64,000 nt of DNA from Oryza sativa Japonica Group (taxonomy: Eukaryota > Streptophyta > Magnoliopsida > Poales > Poaceae): NCBI RefSeq assembly GCF_034140825.1, contig NC_089037.1:965501-1029500 (forward strand). Direction: 5' to 3'. Both the position numbers and the translations under genes were made by a program. Below, piece after piece: positions 33,653 through 48,872 of the stretch. How positions within the stretch are numbered: position 1 is the stretch's first letter; each line of letters opens with the position of its first letter. The notes under the pieces are model-generated. The model ran no database searches, had not been told where the DNA came from, and saw nothing but the letters and a program-made list of their open reading frames with translations.

Positions 33653-36620
33653 ATGACCGGAGGGGAGGAGCAGGGGAGGAGGCTGTTTGGCGTGTCGCTG
33701 ACAGACAGGCCCAGGTGGCAGCAGTTCTTGATCTGCTCATCGGGGTTCTTCTTCGGCTACCTTGTCAATGGCATCTGCGAGGTGAGTTCATCTTCTTACA
33801 ATCCATGATCCTGTATGATAATCTGGAAGGCTCTAATAATTTGCGCCCAATTTTTTCAACTCGGATAAGATAATTGAATGGGGTTACACGCAATCGGTGC
33901 GAAAATGTGTGGTTATACGTACAGAAATGGTGTGGAATTGAATGAGGATGCTTGAGTTTTTCCACCCCGTTTTTATTCGTCATGATCTCGTACGCAGACT
34001 CTCATACATACAGTTGCTTGGTCAACTTTTTTTTATTTTTTGGGGTGGGGGAAGTCCATTTTCCCGACTTTTTAGCTATGTACATTTCCAGTGCAAAATA
34101 TCTTCAGATGAAACTTTCTTATTCATTTTTTATCCCATTTTTGGCATTGCTAAATTCTCTGCTTAATTATCATATCGCAGGAATACGTCTACAACCGGCT
34201 TCAGTTCAGGTGATTCTTGTACTGCAACACCTACCTAACTTCTTGTCTGTACTTTCTCCTACTGTTTCTGCTAGTGATCACTTGCAATTCTTAGAAATTT
34301 TTGTTGTGTGCTGCAGCTTCGGCTGGTACTTCACATTTGTGCAGGGGTTCGTGTACTTGGGTCTGATTCGCCTGCAGGGATTCACGGTGAAGCAGATGGT
34401 GAACCCGTGGCGGACGTACGTGCGGCTCTCGGCTGTGCTCATGGGATCCCATGGCCTCACCAAGGGTTCCCTCGCATTCCTCAACTACCCCGCCCAAATT
34501 ATGTTCAAATCCACCAAGGTTAACTCTTCCTCTGTTTCAGAGCTTGGAAATAGATACTCGCAATCCGATAATGTCTGTAGCTGAAAACAGTAGTACCGAG
34601 AATTTATCTTCAGTGGACAGATTTGTGCACCTTACCTTTTCTAAGAAGTTCAAAATCACGTCTACATGGTTTTAGTTGAAAAGCGACATTTTTTATGCTT
34701 AGAAGACTCCAATATGAGAATGCAACATCAGAGGTGATGTTCAGTTTGGTGCCAAACTAATAGCTCAATCATATATCTTTCTACGTTAGGATGGAATGGT
34801 ACTCCTGTGGCCAAAATCAAATAAATTAGCAAGCAGGATAACGTTGTTGATAAGCCCCTTCCTCAGCCCATCTTTCCTTACTATCAATTTTTATTTTAGA
34901 AAGTTTGCCAAGAAAAATACTTATAGACTTATAGTATCTGCTTAAATAACTAAGATTTTGCGAGGAACATGATGCAAATTTGGGAATGCAAAACCAATAT
35001 ACTAGAATTAGTTCTGAAAAAAAAATGTAACGTTAAAGATAGCGTTTTCCTGTAGTGCTTCCTCATTTGTCATCCCTTGGCAGTACAATATAAGCTGATA
35101 TGAGGATATAAGTGTTTGTTTTTCCATGGATTATTAATATCCAGTGTTTCGCAAATTTCCATTGAAACAATATTATTTCCCAAAAAAAAATCTCCAAGTG
35201 GTAGTTTGGTCAATATTGAATATTGGTGATGTCTGAATGTGATTTCAGTGACACACATAAACCCATCCTTGTATTCAGGTTTTGCCAGTGATGATAATGG
35301 GAGCATTTATACCTGGATTAAGAAGAAAATATCCGTTCCATGAGTACATATCAGCAGTGATGCTTGTTATCGGCCTCATACTATTCACGCTCGCGGACGC
35401 ACAATCATCACCTAATTTCAGCATGATTGGTGTGGCCATGGTTTCTGGAGCGCTTGTCATGGATGCATTTCTAGGTAATCTGCAAGAAGCCATATTTAAG
35501 ATGAACCCTGACACCACACAGGTACCCCCATGTACTGCAGTTTTTCTGACCTTTGCTACTGTGAGGATTCAGAAAAAAAAATACTGACAAAGCAATATAA
35601 TTTCTGAATAGATGGAGATGTTGTTCTGCTCAACTGTTGTTGGCCTACCTTTCTTGGTGGTGCCAATGGTGTTAACAGGGGAGCTGATGCGGGCGTGGAC
35701 TGCATGTTCCCAGGTAAATAATTGGTGTCCATTCCCATGCTTTGTATAAAGAGATTCATGTTGATAGCTAGCTTTACTGCTCTGTCAAGAGAACTTCGCA
35801 CCGTCTCATGCGAGTCGTTCAAAAAAAATGTTGATAGCTAGCTCAGTGACAAAAAAAGCATTAGTCCATTTTGGTATCACTCATAATACTTTCTGAATGT
35901 GTATACCAGATGGTAGGAAAAGAATCAAATGCTCCTTGCTCTTTAGTGCAACCACCCTTTCTGGAATCCTTGTTTATACTACTTCTGTGAAGAGAATAAT
36001 CCTAACACTACAACTTCCTCACTCTATCCATGTTCTGACCTCATTGGCTGGAAAAGTATCGGATCCAAAACAAGAAGAAAGGATTTGCTAGTTAGATCGC
36101 CATTACTTATATTTTATTTTCTGAAGGAGATTGACCATACCTGTGACCTGTTCTGACCTTATGTTAACTGAAACGCATGCAGCATATGTACGTGTACGCC
36201 GTGCTGGTGTTCGAGGCGATGGCCACGTTCGTCGGCCAGGTCTCGGTGCTCTCCCTCATCGCGCTCTTCGGCGCCGCAACAACAGCTATGGTCAGAACAC
36301 TCGTCCTGCTCCTCAAAGTAACAGAATTTGCACCGGATAAAACTGGCAGAAAAACCAATTTTTCTGTTGTGTTGATTGTTCAGGTGACGACGGCGAGGAA
36401 GGCGGTGACCCTGCTCCTGTCGTACCTGATATTCACCAAGCCATTGACGGAGCAGCACGTCACCGGGCTGCTGCTGATCTCCATGGGCATCGTGCTGAAG
36501 CTCCTGCTGGAGAACAAGGAGAACGTCCCGCGCAGGCAGGTGAGGAAGACGGTGCAGCATTGGGACGACAAGCAGCGGGAGATCAGAGAAGTAGAAGAGG
36601 AGAAAGCTCCCTTGGTATGA
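33653..36620 (+). CDS. SLC35B-type nucleotide-sugar transporter (UTR2-like)
   Basis: Multi-pass drug/metabolite-superfamily carrier, closest to the plant UDP-galactose/UDP-glucose transporter UTR2 group and animal SLC35B proteins, which import nucleotide sugars or PAPS into ER/Golgi. Exons 33653-33781, 34181-34209, 34317-34518, 35279-35521, 35612-35713, 36183-36290 and 36384-36620 give 349 residues with GT-AG junctions. About nine or ten hydrophobic helices are visible, e.g. [61 protein letters not shown] and [15 protein letters not shown]. Typical family words: [20 protein letters not shown] and [16 protein letters not shown]. The C-terminus is charged and cytosolic ([14 protein letters not shown]...EEEKAPLV). 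Exact substrate cannot be assigned. Intron 5 carries the 54-bp retroposon. Confidence 0.9.
35774..35827 (+). mobile_element. Ultra-truncated 54-bp retroposon in a transporter intron
   Basis: Flanked by a perfect 16-bp direct repeat ATGTTGATAGCTAGCT at 35758-35773 and 35828-35843. The 54-bp insert is GCTCTGTCAAGAGAACTTCG, then CACCGTCTCATGCGAGTCGT plus an A-run, preceded by TTACT. It matches the last ~45 bases of the 1.8-kb retroposon at 7730-9552. Only the 3' tail was copied. Confidence 0.9.
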
Positions 36621-37469
36621 CCATTTTTTTAGTTGGCCCAAGCAAAGGCTGAACGAATCACAATACACCAATTGCAGGACAGGATAGAAAATGCTCAAAA
36701 AAGAGTAACAACCCCTCTCCCTCTGTCTCTCTCATGTAATGTTTTGCTGTTGTGAGATTGTTTTGTGGGTCTATGCCAAAGGATTCGATTGACGATAATT
36801 ACAGATTAATTTGGTTGGAGGTGATATCGCATCACTGCCAGTTCTTCATTGTTTCTCGACAATTTTGCACTCAAGTAACGTCGACAGGATACCCGGAAAA
36901 AAAAAGAGAAAAGGAAAAACGAAGTGACGTTCACAGACCACAAATGTGTGACGTTGTTGTGCTCTGCATTTATATGGGCTGGTGGTGATATGATATCTTC
37001 TTGCTTGGTCCTGTGCTCATGGCCCATCTGGACCACAAAGCCCACATTTCGCAGTCACTCATCCCACGAGGAAAGCGAAGGGACACATCTGCAGACTGCA
37101 GTTCGACGAGCAGCTCAGCTACCATCTTGATTAGTACCAGTAGGTCATTGCTATTTTAACATGCTTTTATTTTTCACCTATCCAACACTCAATAATTATT
37201 TAATAGTGCAAAATAAAGACAAACCATAACATCTTATTTTATCAAATCTCAACGTAATTAGTACTCTTTTTATCTACTCTCAATATGTTTATCGACTCTA
37301 CGCTCTCTTCGGTCTCAGTAGTGTTAGAGTCCATTCTCTCGAATGGCCGTCTGTGATCCTCCGCGGGTATGACTACTTTTGAGGTTTTCTTGGGAGTGTA
37401 GAGTGGCGTCCCCACTCTCTCCCGTTGATCGAAGTTGCGTTTAGTTGCCATAGTAGTCCCCTTTCTCCT

Positions 37470-37600
37470 AGCTGCTGTTTTGTTTTATTTTTTTCCTCCT
37501 TTCCTTGCATAGGCCAGTTTGGCCGATTGTGTCGTATAACAAAAAAAAAACTCTTATCTTTCTAATATATTGATGTGTAACTTTTTACGTATTCACATTC
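37470..37600 (+). mobile_element. LINE-like 3' end remnant
   Basis: CCAGTTTGGCCGATTGTGTC, AACAAAAAAA and CTCTTATCTTTCTAATATAT then TGATGTGTAACTTTTTACG parallel a second copy near 63000-63100. The pattern is that of a plant LINE terminal region. No flanking duplication was found; degenerate. Confidence 0.45.
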
Positions 37601-39134
37601 TGATACAATTTAATTATTTAAAGTTAAACTTATTTTAAAACAAATGAATTGTCGGACAGTATGCAGGGCGGAAGATGGATTGAGCTCCGATGGGTGCTTG
37701 CGTGCGGCCTATGAATGGATTCATTGGATTGGCCAAGGTAGAAAGCGTATCGTCCCGTCCGTGCTGTGCTGAAGTGCTGACGGATCGAGCAGGAAGGACT
37801 GAAGTACATGCGTGCCGGGAGTGTTTCCGCGACTTCGCTAGGACAGTAATGGCTGCCACCTACCTAAACTAATGAAAGCTCTGGACTGAATGCACACTGA
37901 ACGCACGACGGGGCAGGACCGTCGTACAGTGGTACACAACTTACTCGGGCCGCGGGGGCCAAAGGCGCCCGGCCACCACCAAAGCAATGCCGATCGCCAA
38001 AGCAGAGGAGGAGGAGAAGCTTTTGCTGTGCGTGTTGTTACTTGACAGTGCAGGCCAAACTTTCTTTATGCATATGCTCTCTTCTGCCACTGCACCCCGC
38101 CAATTCACTCCCCGCTTTTATGCGCGCCACATGCCCGCCGCGGACGCCGCTTTTCATGCGCCACGCGATCGCTCGCCGTGCGCCCGTGCCGTGCACTGCT
38201 GCTGCTGCCCACCACCACCGGGCCGGTGCACAATGCCAAGTCCGGCTCGCCGCCCCGCGCGCAGCACGCGCCCCCGCAACGACGAAAACCTTAACGAATC
38301 ACGCGACGCGACGGGGGGACGCTCGTTTCCAAGCGTATAACGCGACGACACGGGCCAACGTTGGTTGTTGCCTCGCTCCGGCCTCCGGGGTTGGGGCGAT
38401 CGGTCGCCAACGTTGGCAAAGCGAGGCCTCGTCCTTTCCCTTTTGTTTGACGCCTGTGTCTTTGCTCCGTCCACGCGTATAAAGCTCGCAATGCAAGGGA
38501 GGGAGAAGCTCGGAATCGGAGCCCCATCGCGTATGTTTTTTTATGTCGAGATGCACGATATTACTAATATCCAGTCACCCACTACCGCCACGGCGGTATT
38601 AGGGTTCACATCTACGACAAAAATAAAAAATCAGTAATAATAAGATACATGATTGGATAACTTTTTGTTCACAGCAAATCAGGGACAGGTGTACGAGTTA
38701 GTCTTTGATAAACACGTCCACATTTCTTTGCCCGGATTGTTTTTCACCTTTTTTTTTCCTTTTTCCATTCCTGGCATCAGCTTTCTGCCCGTGTCCATTT
38801 GGATTTAACACGATTACAACTTTTTCAAAACAAAGACAACGGGAAAACTACCTAATCTGTTTGTATACACACGAAAACTTAACAGAGAAAACTTAAACAG
38901 AGACAACGCGAAACCTACCTAATTTGGATTTACGAGACGAAAAAAAGTCTTTCAAGTAGGTCCTATTGTTTCTCTGCTAGCAATGCCACTATTCCCCCTA
39001 TTATATCGAGATAATTGGGCCATTTATCGAGAAAGCAACCACCAAGCTAGTAAATACGTAAGATGTTTATTGTATCGACAAAACACCTAAACTAAGTTGT
39101 CGAATTGCAAACAAGAAGTTAGTTTATCAATTAA

Positions 39135-39436
39135 GCATTTGGTTTAGGGATAAGATAGAATGTATTGAATTCATTCCTTGTGTTTTGATGGAATGGCCTC
39201 ATCTACTTGTTTGGGATAAGTGACGGAATGCTTCCAATGTTTTAGGAATGGGAGTGTGGTTCACATGTCAACGAGAGAAATGAAACAGGTTGGATTGGTC
39301 CATCAATTTTTGAGGTATGAAGCTAACCTGGATCTAGAGGAATCATTTTTTTAAAGCGATCATTCTATCTTACACCAGACACATTAAAAAATGAGTTCGT
39401 CCCAACCTGATCCATTCTATCCCTTGGACCAAACAC
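39135..39436. mobile_element. Probable MITE
   Basis: Left end GGTTTAGGGATAAGATAGAA and right end TTCTATCCCTTGGACCAAAC are imperfect inverted repeats ~300 bp apart. The interior has GGAATG/CATTCC words typical of rice MITEs. Target duplication not clear. Confidence 0.5.
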
Positions 39437-39643
39437 ATGCGAAAAGAAAACTGGTTACTGAGAAACATACGACATACACTGAGATCAGGATAGCTCTAGC
39501 ACTTTAATAAAAAAGCTATATGATATATAACAATACTACAAATAATAATTGGTTTGCATTGGTGTTAGAATAGGATATAATTACTAGATGCATTACAACT
39601 AGAAATCTACTACTAAACCACACAAGCGGAAAAAAAAAAGGAA

Positions 39644-39659
39644 GGGGGGGGGGGGGGGG
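39644..39659 (+). repeat. G16 homopolymer upstream of CDKA-1
   Basis: Sixteen consecutive G bases preceded by A10 and GGAA, about 350 bp upstream of the CDKA-1 start codon. Confidence 0.95.
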
Positions 39660-40010
39660 AAGAAAAAAACATATAACATGAGAGAAGAGGATAGCGTTGG
39701 CACCTTGCCGCAGCAAAGGAAAGGGCGAAAGGCGCAGTCAAAGAGAGTCACATAAAAGGCAGGGCAGTTAGGGGAAGCAGGCAAGGCAAGCGAGTTGGGA
39801 GGAGGACCAGCGAGCAACCAGCCCCCCGCCCCCAATGGCGGCAGCAGCAGCTTTGCCCACCGCTGCCGCTTTTGCCCACCTCTCCTCCGATTAATCCCCT
39901 CCCCTCCTCTTCCTCCCACTTCTCCGCCTCCTCTTCCTCCCCTCGCCGACCCTACCTACTCGCGCCGCCGCCGTCGCATTGGGCGGCAAACGGAGGGGGG
40001 GTTAACCCTG

Positions 40011-43099
<3,089 letters not shown>

Positions 43100-44483
43100 C
43101 CCTGCTATGGCTTTACATTGGATTGGCATATGTATGGGCTGGGCTCCTCATTTCATTCCTTCTGTGAACGCTGTGCCCTTCGTTTGGGCATTTTTGTCAT
43201 TCAGCTGGATATTTCAAATCTTGTGTGTTTGATATGTATTCAGGAACGCTAAATAGATCACCGTCTTGGTCTCTATTTGTTCAGAGTAAATATCTTCCAA
43301 TGCTGCCTTTCAGTTTCCATTGAACCTATTCAGATCCAAATAGCCCTTCGTTGCTGTTACACACACCTTTCTGGTGTTCCACTGGGACTGGGGTCAACTG
43401 GGGGACACGCATCATTGGTGCTCAGCAAGATCCTTTCTCGTCTTGTTGCATGCGTTCGACATCATCAGACCAGAGTGCCACAACGACTGATCATGAACAT
43501 GCACTGACAAAGGATTCCACTACCAAACGGAAAAGAAAAATAAAGAGCTTCCAAAAGCCGAAACGTGCGGAGCAAAATCTGTAGCAGATGCGAAGGATTC
43601 CACGAGAATGAGAATAACAAATTTTGCACTGGTTGGCCCCTCTATTCCATGCTTGATGTGTGAGTGATGTGGCCATAAATTAGACGGCAGCTAATGAGAT
43701 TATTATGCGGTCACGCCACGCCACGCCATGCCATACTCGAATCGAACCACAACTTGAGGTTTCCAGCTGCATACCATACCATGCCTGATGGCAGCATGGG
43801 AAGGAGTCGTCGTCGCCGCCTAGTGATGGAAGTCGTTTCACGTCGGTTAAAGTGGTGCACTCTGAAAGGGCAGGAGTAGCGAGTCGGCTACTGGGGTGGG
43901 TGAGTGGAGTGAGCCAGCAGCAGCCGCGGGGGCACCGAAAGGGGCTTGTCATGGACAGGGAAACGCCACTTGGACCGTCATTGGGTCCACTGCTGCACTG
44001 CGCAATTGTAGGCGCCTAGCCGGCCACCATTTCAGGCTCTCAGCTCGTCACAAGTTCTCAACGAACCCTATGAAAACTTCGTTTCGAGGCTGCACGTTTG
44101 CAATGTGAGTAAATAAAATCATTTATTGAAGATTACAATTGTATTTGCAAATTCAGTTAGCTAGAGGGTAAATCTTTTTCAGTTACAGTATCTTTCCTAG
44201 GAAATTCATACCGAATTTTGAATCATCATGTTCTGAATTTGTACTATCATACACTACAAAATTGATTCAGCCACTAATTGTTTAGGCTATCCAAGATTTC
44301 TGCTAATTATTTCACAGAAAATGCTTGCCATCTCTGCACGGCAATAGAGGGCGGGTATCTCGTCCATCCCTCTTGGTCCCGCACTCTCTCGCGTGGAGCT
44401 TATCTTCCAACGGATACTTGAACAAAGCTAATCGCCTTGTCAGACACCCGCATCCCCACCATCCAACCCCAACTCATTCCCGC
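43100..44483. other. CDKA-1 3' flank and LysM gene promoter
   Basis: First ~500 bp likely the CDKA-1 3'UTR. The rest has no gene. Short frames at 43690-44110 conflict between strands and lack motifs. Confidence 0.4.
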
Positions 44484-44491
44484 TATATAAA
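44484..44491 (+). promoter_or_regulatory. TATA box of the LysM gene
   Basis: TATATAAA 118 bp upstream of the LysM gene ATG, in CCCGCTATATAAACCCTCC; placement fits a leader of roughly 80-90 nt. Confidence 0.75.
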
Positions 44492-44601
44492 CCCTCCACC
44501 CAGCGCAGCGGCAACAAGGCAACAACTCGCACTCGTCAAAGCAGAGCGAACTCTAGTGAACAAGCAAGAGGCCGAGACGCCAACGCAAGCTTAGCACAGT
44601 C

Positions 44602-44970
44602 ATGGCGAGCAGCAGGCGGCAGCAGCACAAGGGTTCGTGGTCGTGGACGTCGCGGGTGGCGGCGGCGGCGGACGCGGCGTCGTGGTGCCTGGCGCTGTCG
44701 CTGGTGGCGCTGCTGCTGGTGTGCTCGCTCGGGCCCGGTGGCGCCGCCGGCGGCGAGCAGCGGGGTGGTGTGGCGGCGGTGTTGCGCGGCGCGGCGCTGT
44801 CGGCGCGGGCGTGCGAGGAGATCTACGTGGTGGCGGAGGGGGAGACGCTGCACAGCATCAGCGACAAGTGCGGCGACCCGTACATCCTGGAGCAGAACCC
44901 GCACGTCCACGACCCCGACGACGTCTTCCCCGGCCTCGTCATCAAGATCACGCCGTCCAAGCCCAGGTAG
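44602..44970 (+). CDS. Small membrane-anchored LysM-domain protein
   Basis: Single-exon 122-residue protein. A basic, Ser/Gln-rich N-terminus is followed by one hydrophobic segment (about residues 28-43, WCLALSLVALLLVCSL) acting as signal or signal anchor. A single LysM domain lies at about residues 73-117 (IYVVAEGETLHSISDKCGDP...NPHV...VFPGLVIKI). LysM modules bind N-acetylglucosamine-containing glycans. This small plant class has no kinase domain, unlike CERK1-type receptors, and its role is not established. Cys71 and Cys90 flank the domain start and could pair. A TATA box lies 118 bp upstream. The next gene is 1.6 kb downstream. Confidence 0.9.
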   Translation: MASSRRQQHKGSWSWTSRVAAAADAASWCLALSLVALLLVCSLGPGGAAGGEQRGGVAAVLRGAALSARACEEIYVVAEGETLHSISDKCGDPYILEQNPHVHDPDDVFPGLVIKITPSKPR

Positions 44971-46547
44971 ATTACCACAAATCACATCGACACGGGATAT
45001 GGACTCCATCGCCACTCGAGGGATGAACTGGTCAACGTGTATGAAACACACAAGTGTTCGTCCGAGAGCATCGCGCAGGCCTGGAATGGATCGATGCATC
45101 AAAACGCGCGATCTGGATTCGATCGATGTATCTCTGCAAATGTAACTGGCAAGGAACATCAGTTCTGATATGTGAATATACACGCGATCCTAGTGCAATT
45201 CTATGAGTAGCTTCCTCTGTTGTTTTGGTCCAAACTCCAAAGGAAACTCTTGTTTCCTTCGGCATCTGTTTCTCGCATGACAAGGCGGCGGTGACCGCGG
45301 AGAGAGGGACACGCAGCGGATGGGGTGGTGGCACGTAAGACCAACGGCTACGTACGTCGTCCTTAGCCGTTTCGTTAGCTTGTCCTTACATGTGCTGTGC
45401 TACAGTTGAGTTGATCTGATCTGAGGTTGGGTGTACCGGAGCAGTACACGTGCTGTCGTATGCAGGCTCTTGCCTGTATCTAAACAGGTGAAACCAATGG
45501 AAGGAAGATTCCAGCTACTCCCTTTGTACCGTTGGAGAGAGGCTCCAGTGACAGTGGAGACCCGGCCCCTTCAGTTGCCACTTGCCAGACGAGGGCCCCG
45601 CGTCCTCGACCCAAACGTGCCCGTAGGAGTAACCGGCGGTGCGGTTTGTCAAATTTCATCCGGATTTAATTTTTCAAAATGAAGAGAAAATTCAGAATAT
45701 AATCCTGTAAGTAGTACTTAAATTGTAATACTATTTGGTGAAGAATTCTTTTGTACAAAAGAGAAAGTTAACATAGCCAAACTGGTAATGACTTAAAATG
45801 ACAAAAGAATAAATGGGATTCTTAATTCAATTGTTGAATGCAAAAAAAACATAGCAAAGGTCATGCCGAATTTTCCTATATTACATCAATAGGTCAGTTC
45901 TACATGTTCTAAATGTCTCCTATATATATTCTTATAATTTTCGCCCTAAATTTTCTACGTACTGCTTTTTTTTTTTAAAAAAAAAAATAAACCAAACTGC
46001 TCTGGACCATAAGGTAAACGTTCCAAAACAGTGAAACCACCGCCGGCTTAAAAATATTGAATTCCAATTTTTTGAACGCTAATTTCACGGGGTTATTTGC
46101 GCTGTATTCATGATACCATGGGAAGCTAGTGACAGAAGGCCCTATTCAGTGGATGCACATCCTCTACAGTACTGCTGCTGCAATAGCAGTGGCTGACATG
46201 TGGACCCGGACCCCCACATTAGCGTCTGCTACTGCATCAGCAGTACGGCAGACAATCCCTACTGTGATTCCGTTAATCTCTCTAACAAGAGAATTAAGGG
46301 GGATTTAGAACGAATTAATTCCACATCTATTGTAGCGTGGAGATATTCCAATCAATCCCTCTAAACTAACAAACAGCCAAACGGTATGGTAACCTGGCCG
46401 GTACGCGTGCAACCAAGGCGATTTCAAGCCACACGCTAGCTGCGTTCATAACAGGATAAGATAGCTCAAGGTCAGGCGAACAGAAATAGAGAGAACATAA
46501 CTACCTGAACCTCCCTTTCATGTAAGCTCAGTCTTCAGAACAAAATC
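44971..46547. other. Intergenic DNA, LysM to CRR1
   Basis: 3' flank of the LysM gene, then AT-rich sequence with a T/A homopolymer pair near 45966-45988. The block around 46130-46380 has MITE-like words without clear ends. No gene. Confidence 0.4.
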
Positions 46548-48872
46548 ATGGCTACTTTATGCCACTCTGCTCATACCAGAACATTCGGAAAGATTGGCAG
46601 GAGAAATGCAGCAAAGGTCCTCTGCTCAACGCAGATGCCGCCATCTCAGAGCACAATCAAGGTACTGTGGGTTATGACATTATGAATGTTCTTCTCTAAT
46701 AGCACTGCAACTTCCTCTGAAGGCAAAATCTGGTGGTATATTGAAAAGGTTGTTATCATTGGGGCGACAAAAGAGATTGGAAGAACGGCAATAGCGGCAG
46801 TAAGTAAAGCAAGGGGAATGGAGCTTGCAGGGGCCATAGATTCTCAGTGTATAGGCCTAGATGCAGGAGAGGTATTCACCATTCACTCAATGCGCCATTT
46901 CCCTTGTAATTAGGCTGTCTCCCTGCTGCAATAGCTGCTTGTTCTTTGTCTCTTACAGTTTATAAATGCCGGCATTGTTCTTCTAGATAAGTGGCATGGA
47001 AGAAGCCCTGGAAATTCCGGTGCTCAATGATCTCACAATGGTTCTGGGCTCAATTGCACAAGTATTGGCCTCTTCATTGTACTATAAAATGCTTATATCC
47101 ACTTGTACAGTTGTACTGTTATACACTTCACGGGTTTGCTATTTGAAACTTATGTTCTTTCAGACCAGAGCAACTGGAGTGGTGGTTGATTTTAGTGAAC
47201 CTTCAACTGTTTATGATAATGTCAAACAGGTAAGCAATCCACCTACAAGATGGGGAAAAAAGTAAGTTACATTGTAAAGTGAGATTGTGAAATACCGGAC
47301 TATACAAAGTACGCACCAATGTGATCCATTCAACGGGAAGCATCATGGCAATATAACTGAATCTTGTCCAAAGTATAACCTTATTAATCTAGAAAGTTAC
47401 ATTATTATCGATTCATGAGTATATATGAGCCAAAGAATTATTTGTTTTATATGAGCCAAAGAATTATTTGCTTCATAACCAAATAACAGAAAAATGTAAC
47501 AGTTCACATAGAATGAGCTATCCAGTACCAGTGACCAGGACCACAGGAGTGCACTCTAATTCAATAAGCACACTGCCCAACACTGATAAAGAAGTATAAT
47601 GCCATTCAGATTCTGTACAATCCTCTGAAATCTAATTCTGTACATGGTTCATAAACAGGCAGCGGCATTTGGTTTAAACAGTGTGGTGTACGTTCCAAAA
47701 ATTGAGTTAGATACAGTAACTGAGCTGTCAGCATTCTGCGAGAAGGCAAGCATGGTAACACTACATATCATTATTGCATTTATCATATATGTACCGCTTT
47801 AACAACATTGGTTATTATCAGGGTTGCATTTATCATATATCTTGTGCTGATTTCATTATCAGGGTTGCTTGGTCACACCAACATTATCAATTGGCTCAGT
47901 GCTCCTACAGCAAGCTGCTATCCAGGCCTCGTTCCACTACAACAACGTCGAGATAGTGGAATCAAGACCTAACCCATCGGTAATAGGCTTTTCCATGTAA
48001 CTCTTAATTCACCATATAAATATGCCTTCTAAAACCACCAGATACAGAACATCATGTGCAATAAACATTGTATATTCTAACAATCAATCAAATGCCAAAG
48101 GAAAAGGCACAACATCATCTATCAGCATTAGAAGAACTCTTGTCAATACTTAGTTACATACTAGACAAGTGCTCAGGTGTGCAAAGGCTGATAGACTAAT
48201 GTTTGAAATTGACAGGATTTGCCATCGCAAGATGCAATACAGATTGCAAATAATATAACAGATCTTGGTCAGATATACAACAGGGAAGATATGGACTCCG
48301 ATAATCCAGTAAGTGTGAGAAAAATATTTTGCATTGCTATTTATCTAATGATACAGAAACGGGCATTGCAATCTGTTCAGTTCATTCTAAAACAGTGAAA
48401 GTACAAACTGGAATCAGTTTTCACCTCTATAACAGCTTACAGCTGCACAATATTGTTTCACAAAACTAATGGACAAATGTTTTGGAAAAGGCAAGGGGTC
48501 AGATACTTGGAGAAGATGGGGTGCGTGTCCACAGTATGGTTCTACCAGGCCTTGCTTCCAGTACATCGATCCATTTCTCGGGCCCTGGAGAGGTATTAAT
48601 AATATTTTTGCTTGAAATGTCGCTGAATTGACCACCTATTTTTAACTATTGAATTGACCAATCACCAACATATCCAGATTTACACCTTAAGACATGATGT
48701 GACAAATGTTCAATGCCTAATGCCAGGATTAATTCTGGCAATACGGAAGGTGATACGCTTGAAGGTAACTGGCGCCAAACTTTCTGTTGTGCAGATGATA
48801 TAATGCATTTTCACTGAAGAAAAATTCTATCTTTTGCAGAACTTGATTTATGGTCTGGAGAAGTTCTTGTAG
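46548..48872 (+). CDS. CRR1: CRR1-like DapB-fold NDH assembly factor, chloroplast
   Basis: Homologue of dihydrodipicolinate reductase (DapB) most like plant CRR1, a stromal factor for assembly of the chloroplast NDH complex (cyclic electron flow). Ten exons: 46548-46661, 46749-46871, 46987-47061, 47164-47229, 47659-47754, 47863-47979, 48216-48308, 48491-48592, 48678-48764 and 48840-48872. They give 301 residues, all phase 0 and GT-AG. The first ~38 residues are a basic, Ser/Thr-rich transit peptide. The Rossmann start VVIIGATKEIGR and the DFSEPSTVYDN and GCLVTPTLSIGS blocks are DapB-like. At the DapB catalytic motif E-x-HHxxKxDAPSGTA this protein reads VESRPNPSDLPSQDA, so the His-His and Lys are absent. 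That supports CRR1 over a lysine-pathway enzyme. It ends NLIYGLEKFL. Confidence 0.88.

Larger units (their letters stand above)
36621..39640. other. Intergenic DNA upstream of CDKA-1
   Basis: Includes the 3' flank of the transporter; a LINE-like 3' end at about 37470-37600 (TCTAATATATTGATGTGTAA, similar to 63045-63100); a GC-rich patch at 37900-38530 with conflicting frames on both strands and no motif; and a probable MITE at 39135-39436. No gene was supported. Confidence 0.4.

Noticed and set aside
37987-38640. Possible gene in the GC patch at 38 kb
   Set aside because: Frames in three or more registers with Arg/Pro/His-rich composition and no conserved block; a TATAAAG near 38475 alone is not enough.
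46548-48872. Lysine-pathway dihydrodipicolinate reductase (DAPB)
   Set aside because: The catalytic His-His/Lys motif is absent and the sequence follows the CRR1 pattern.
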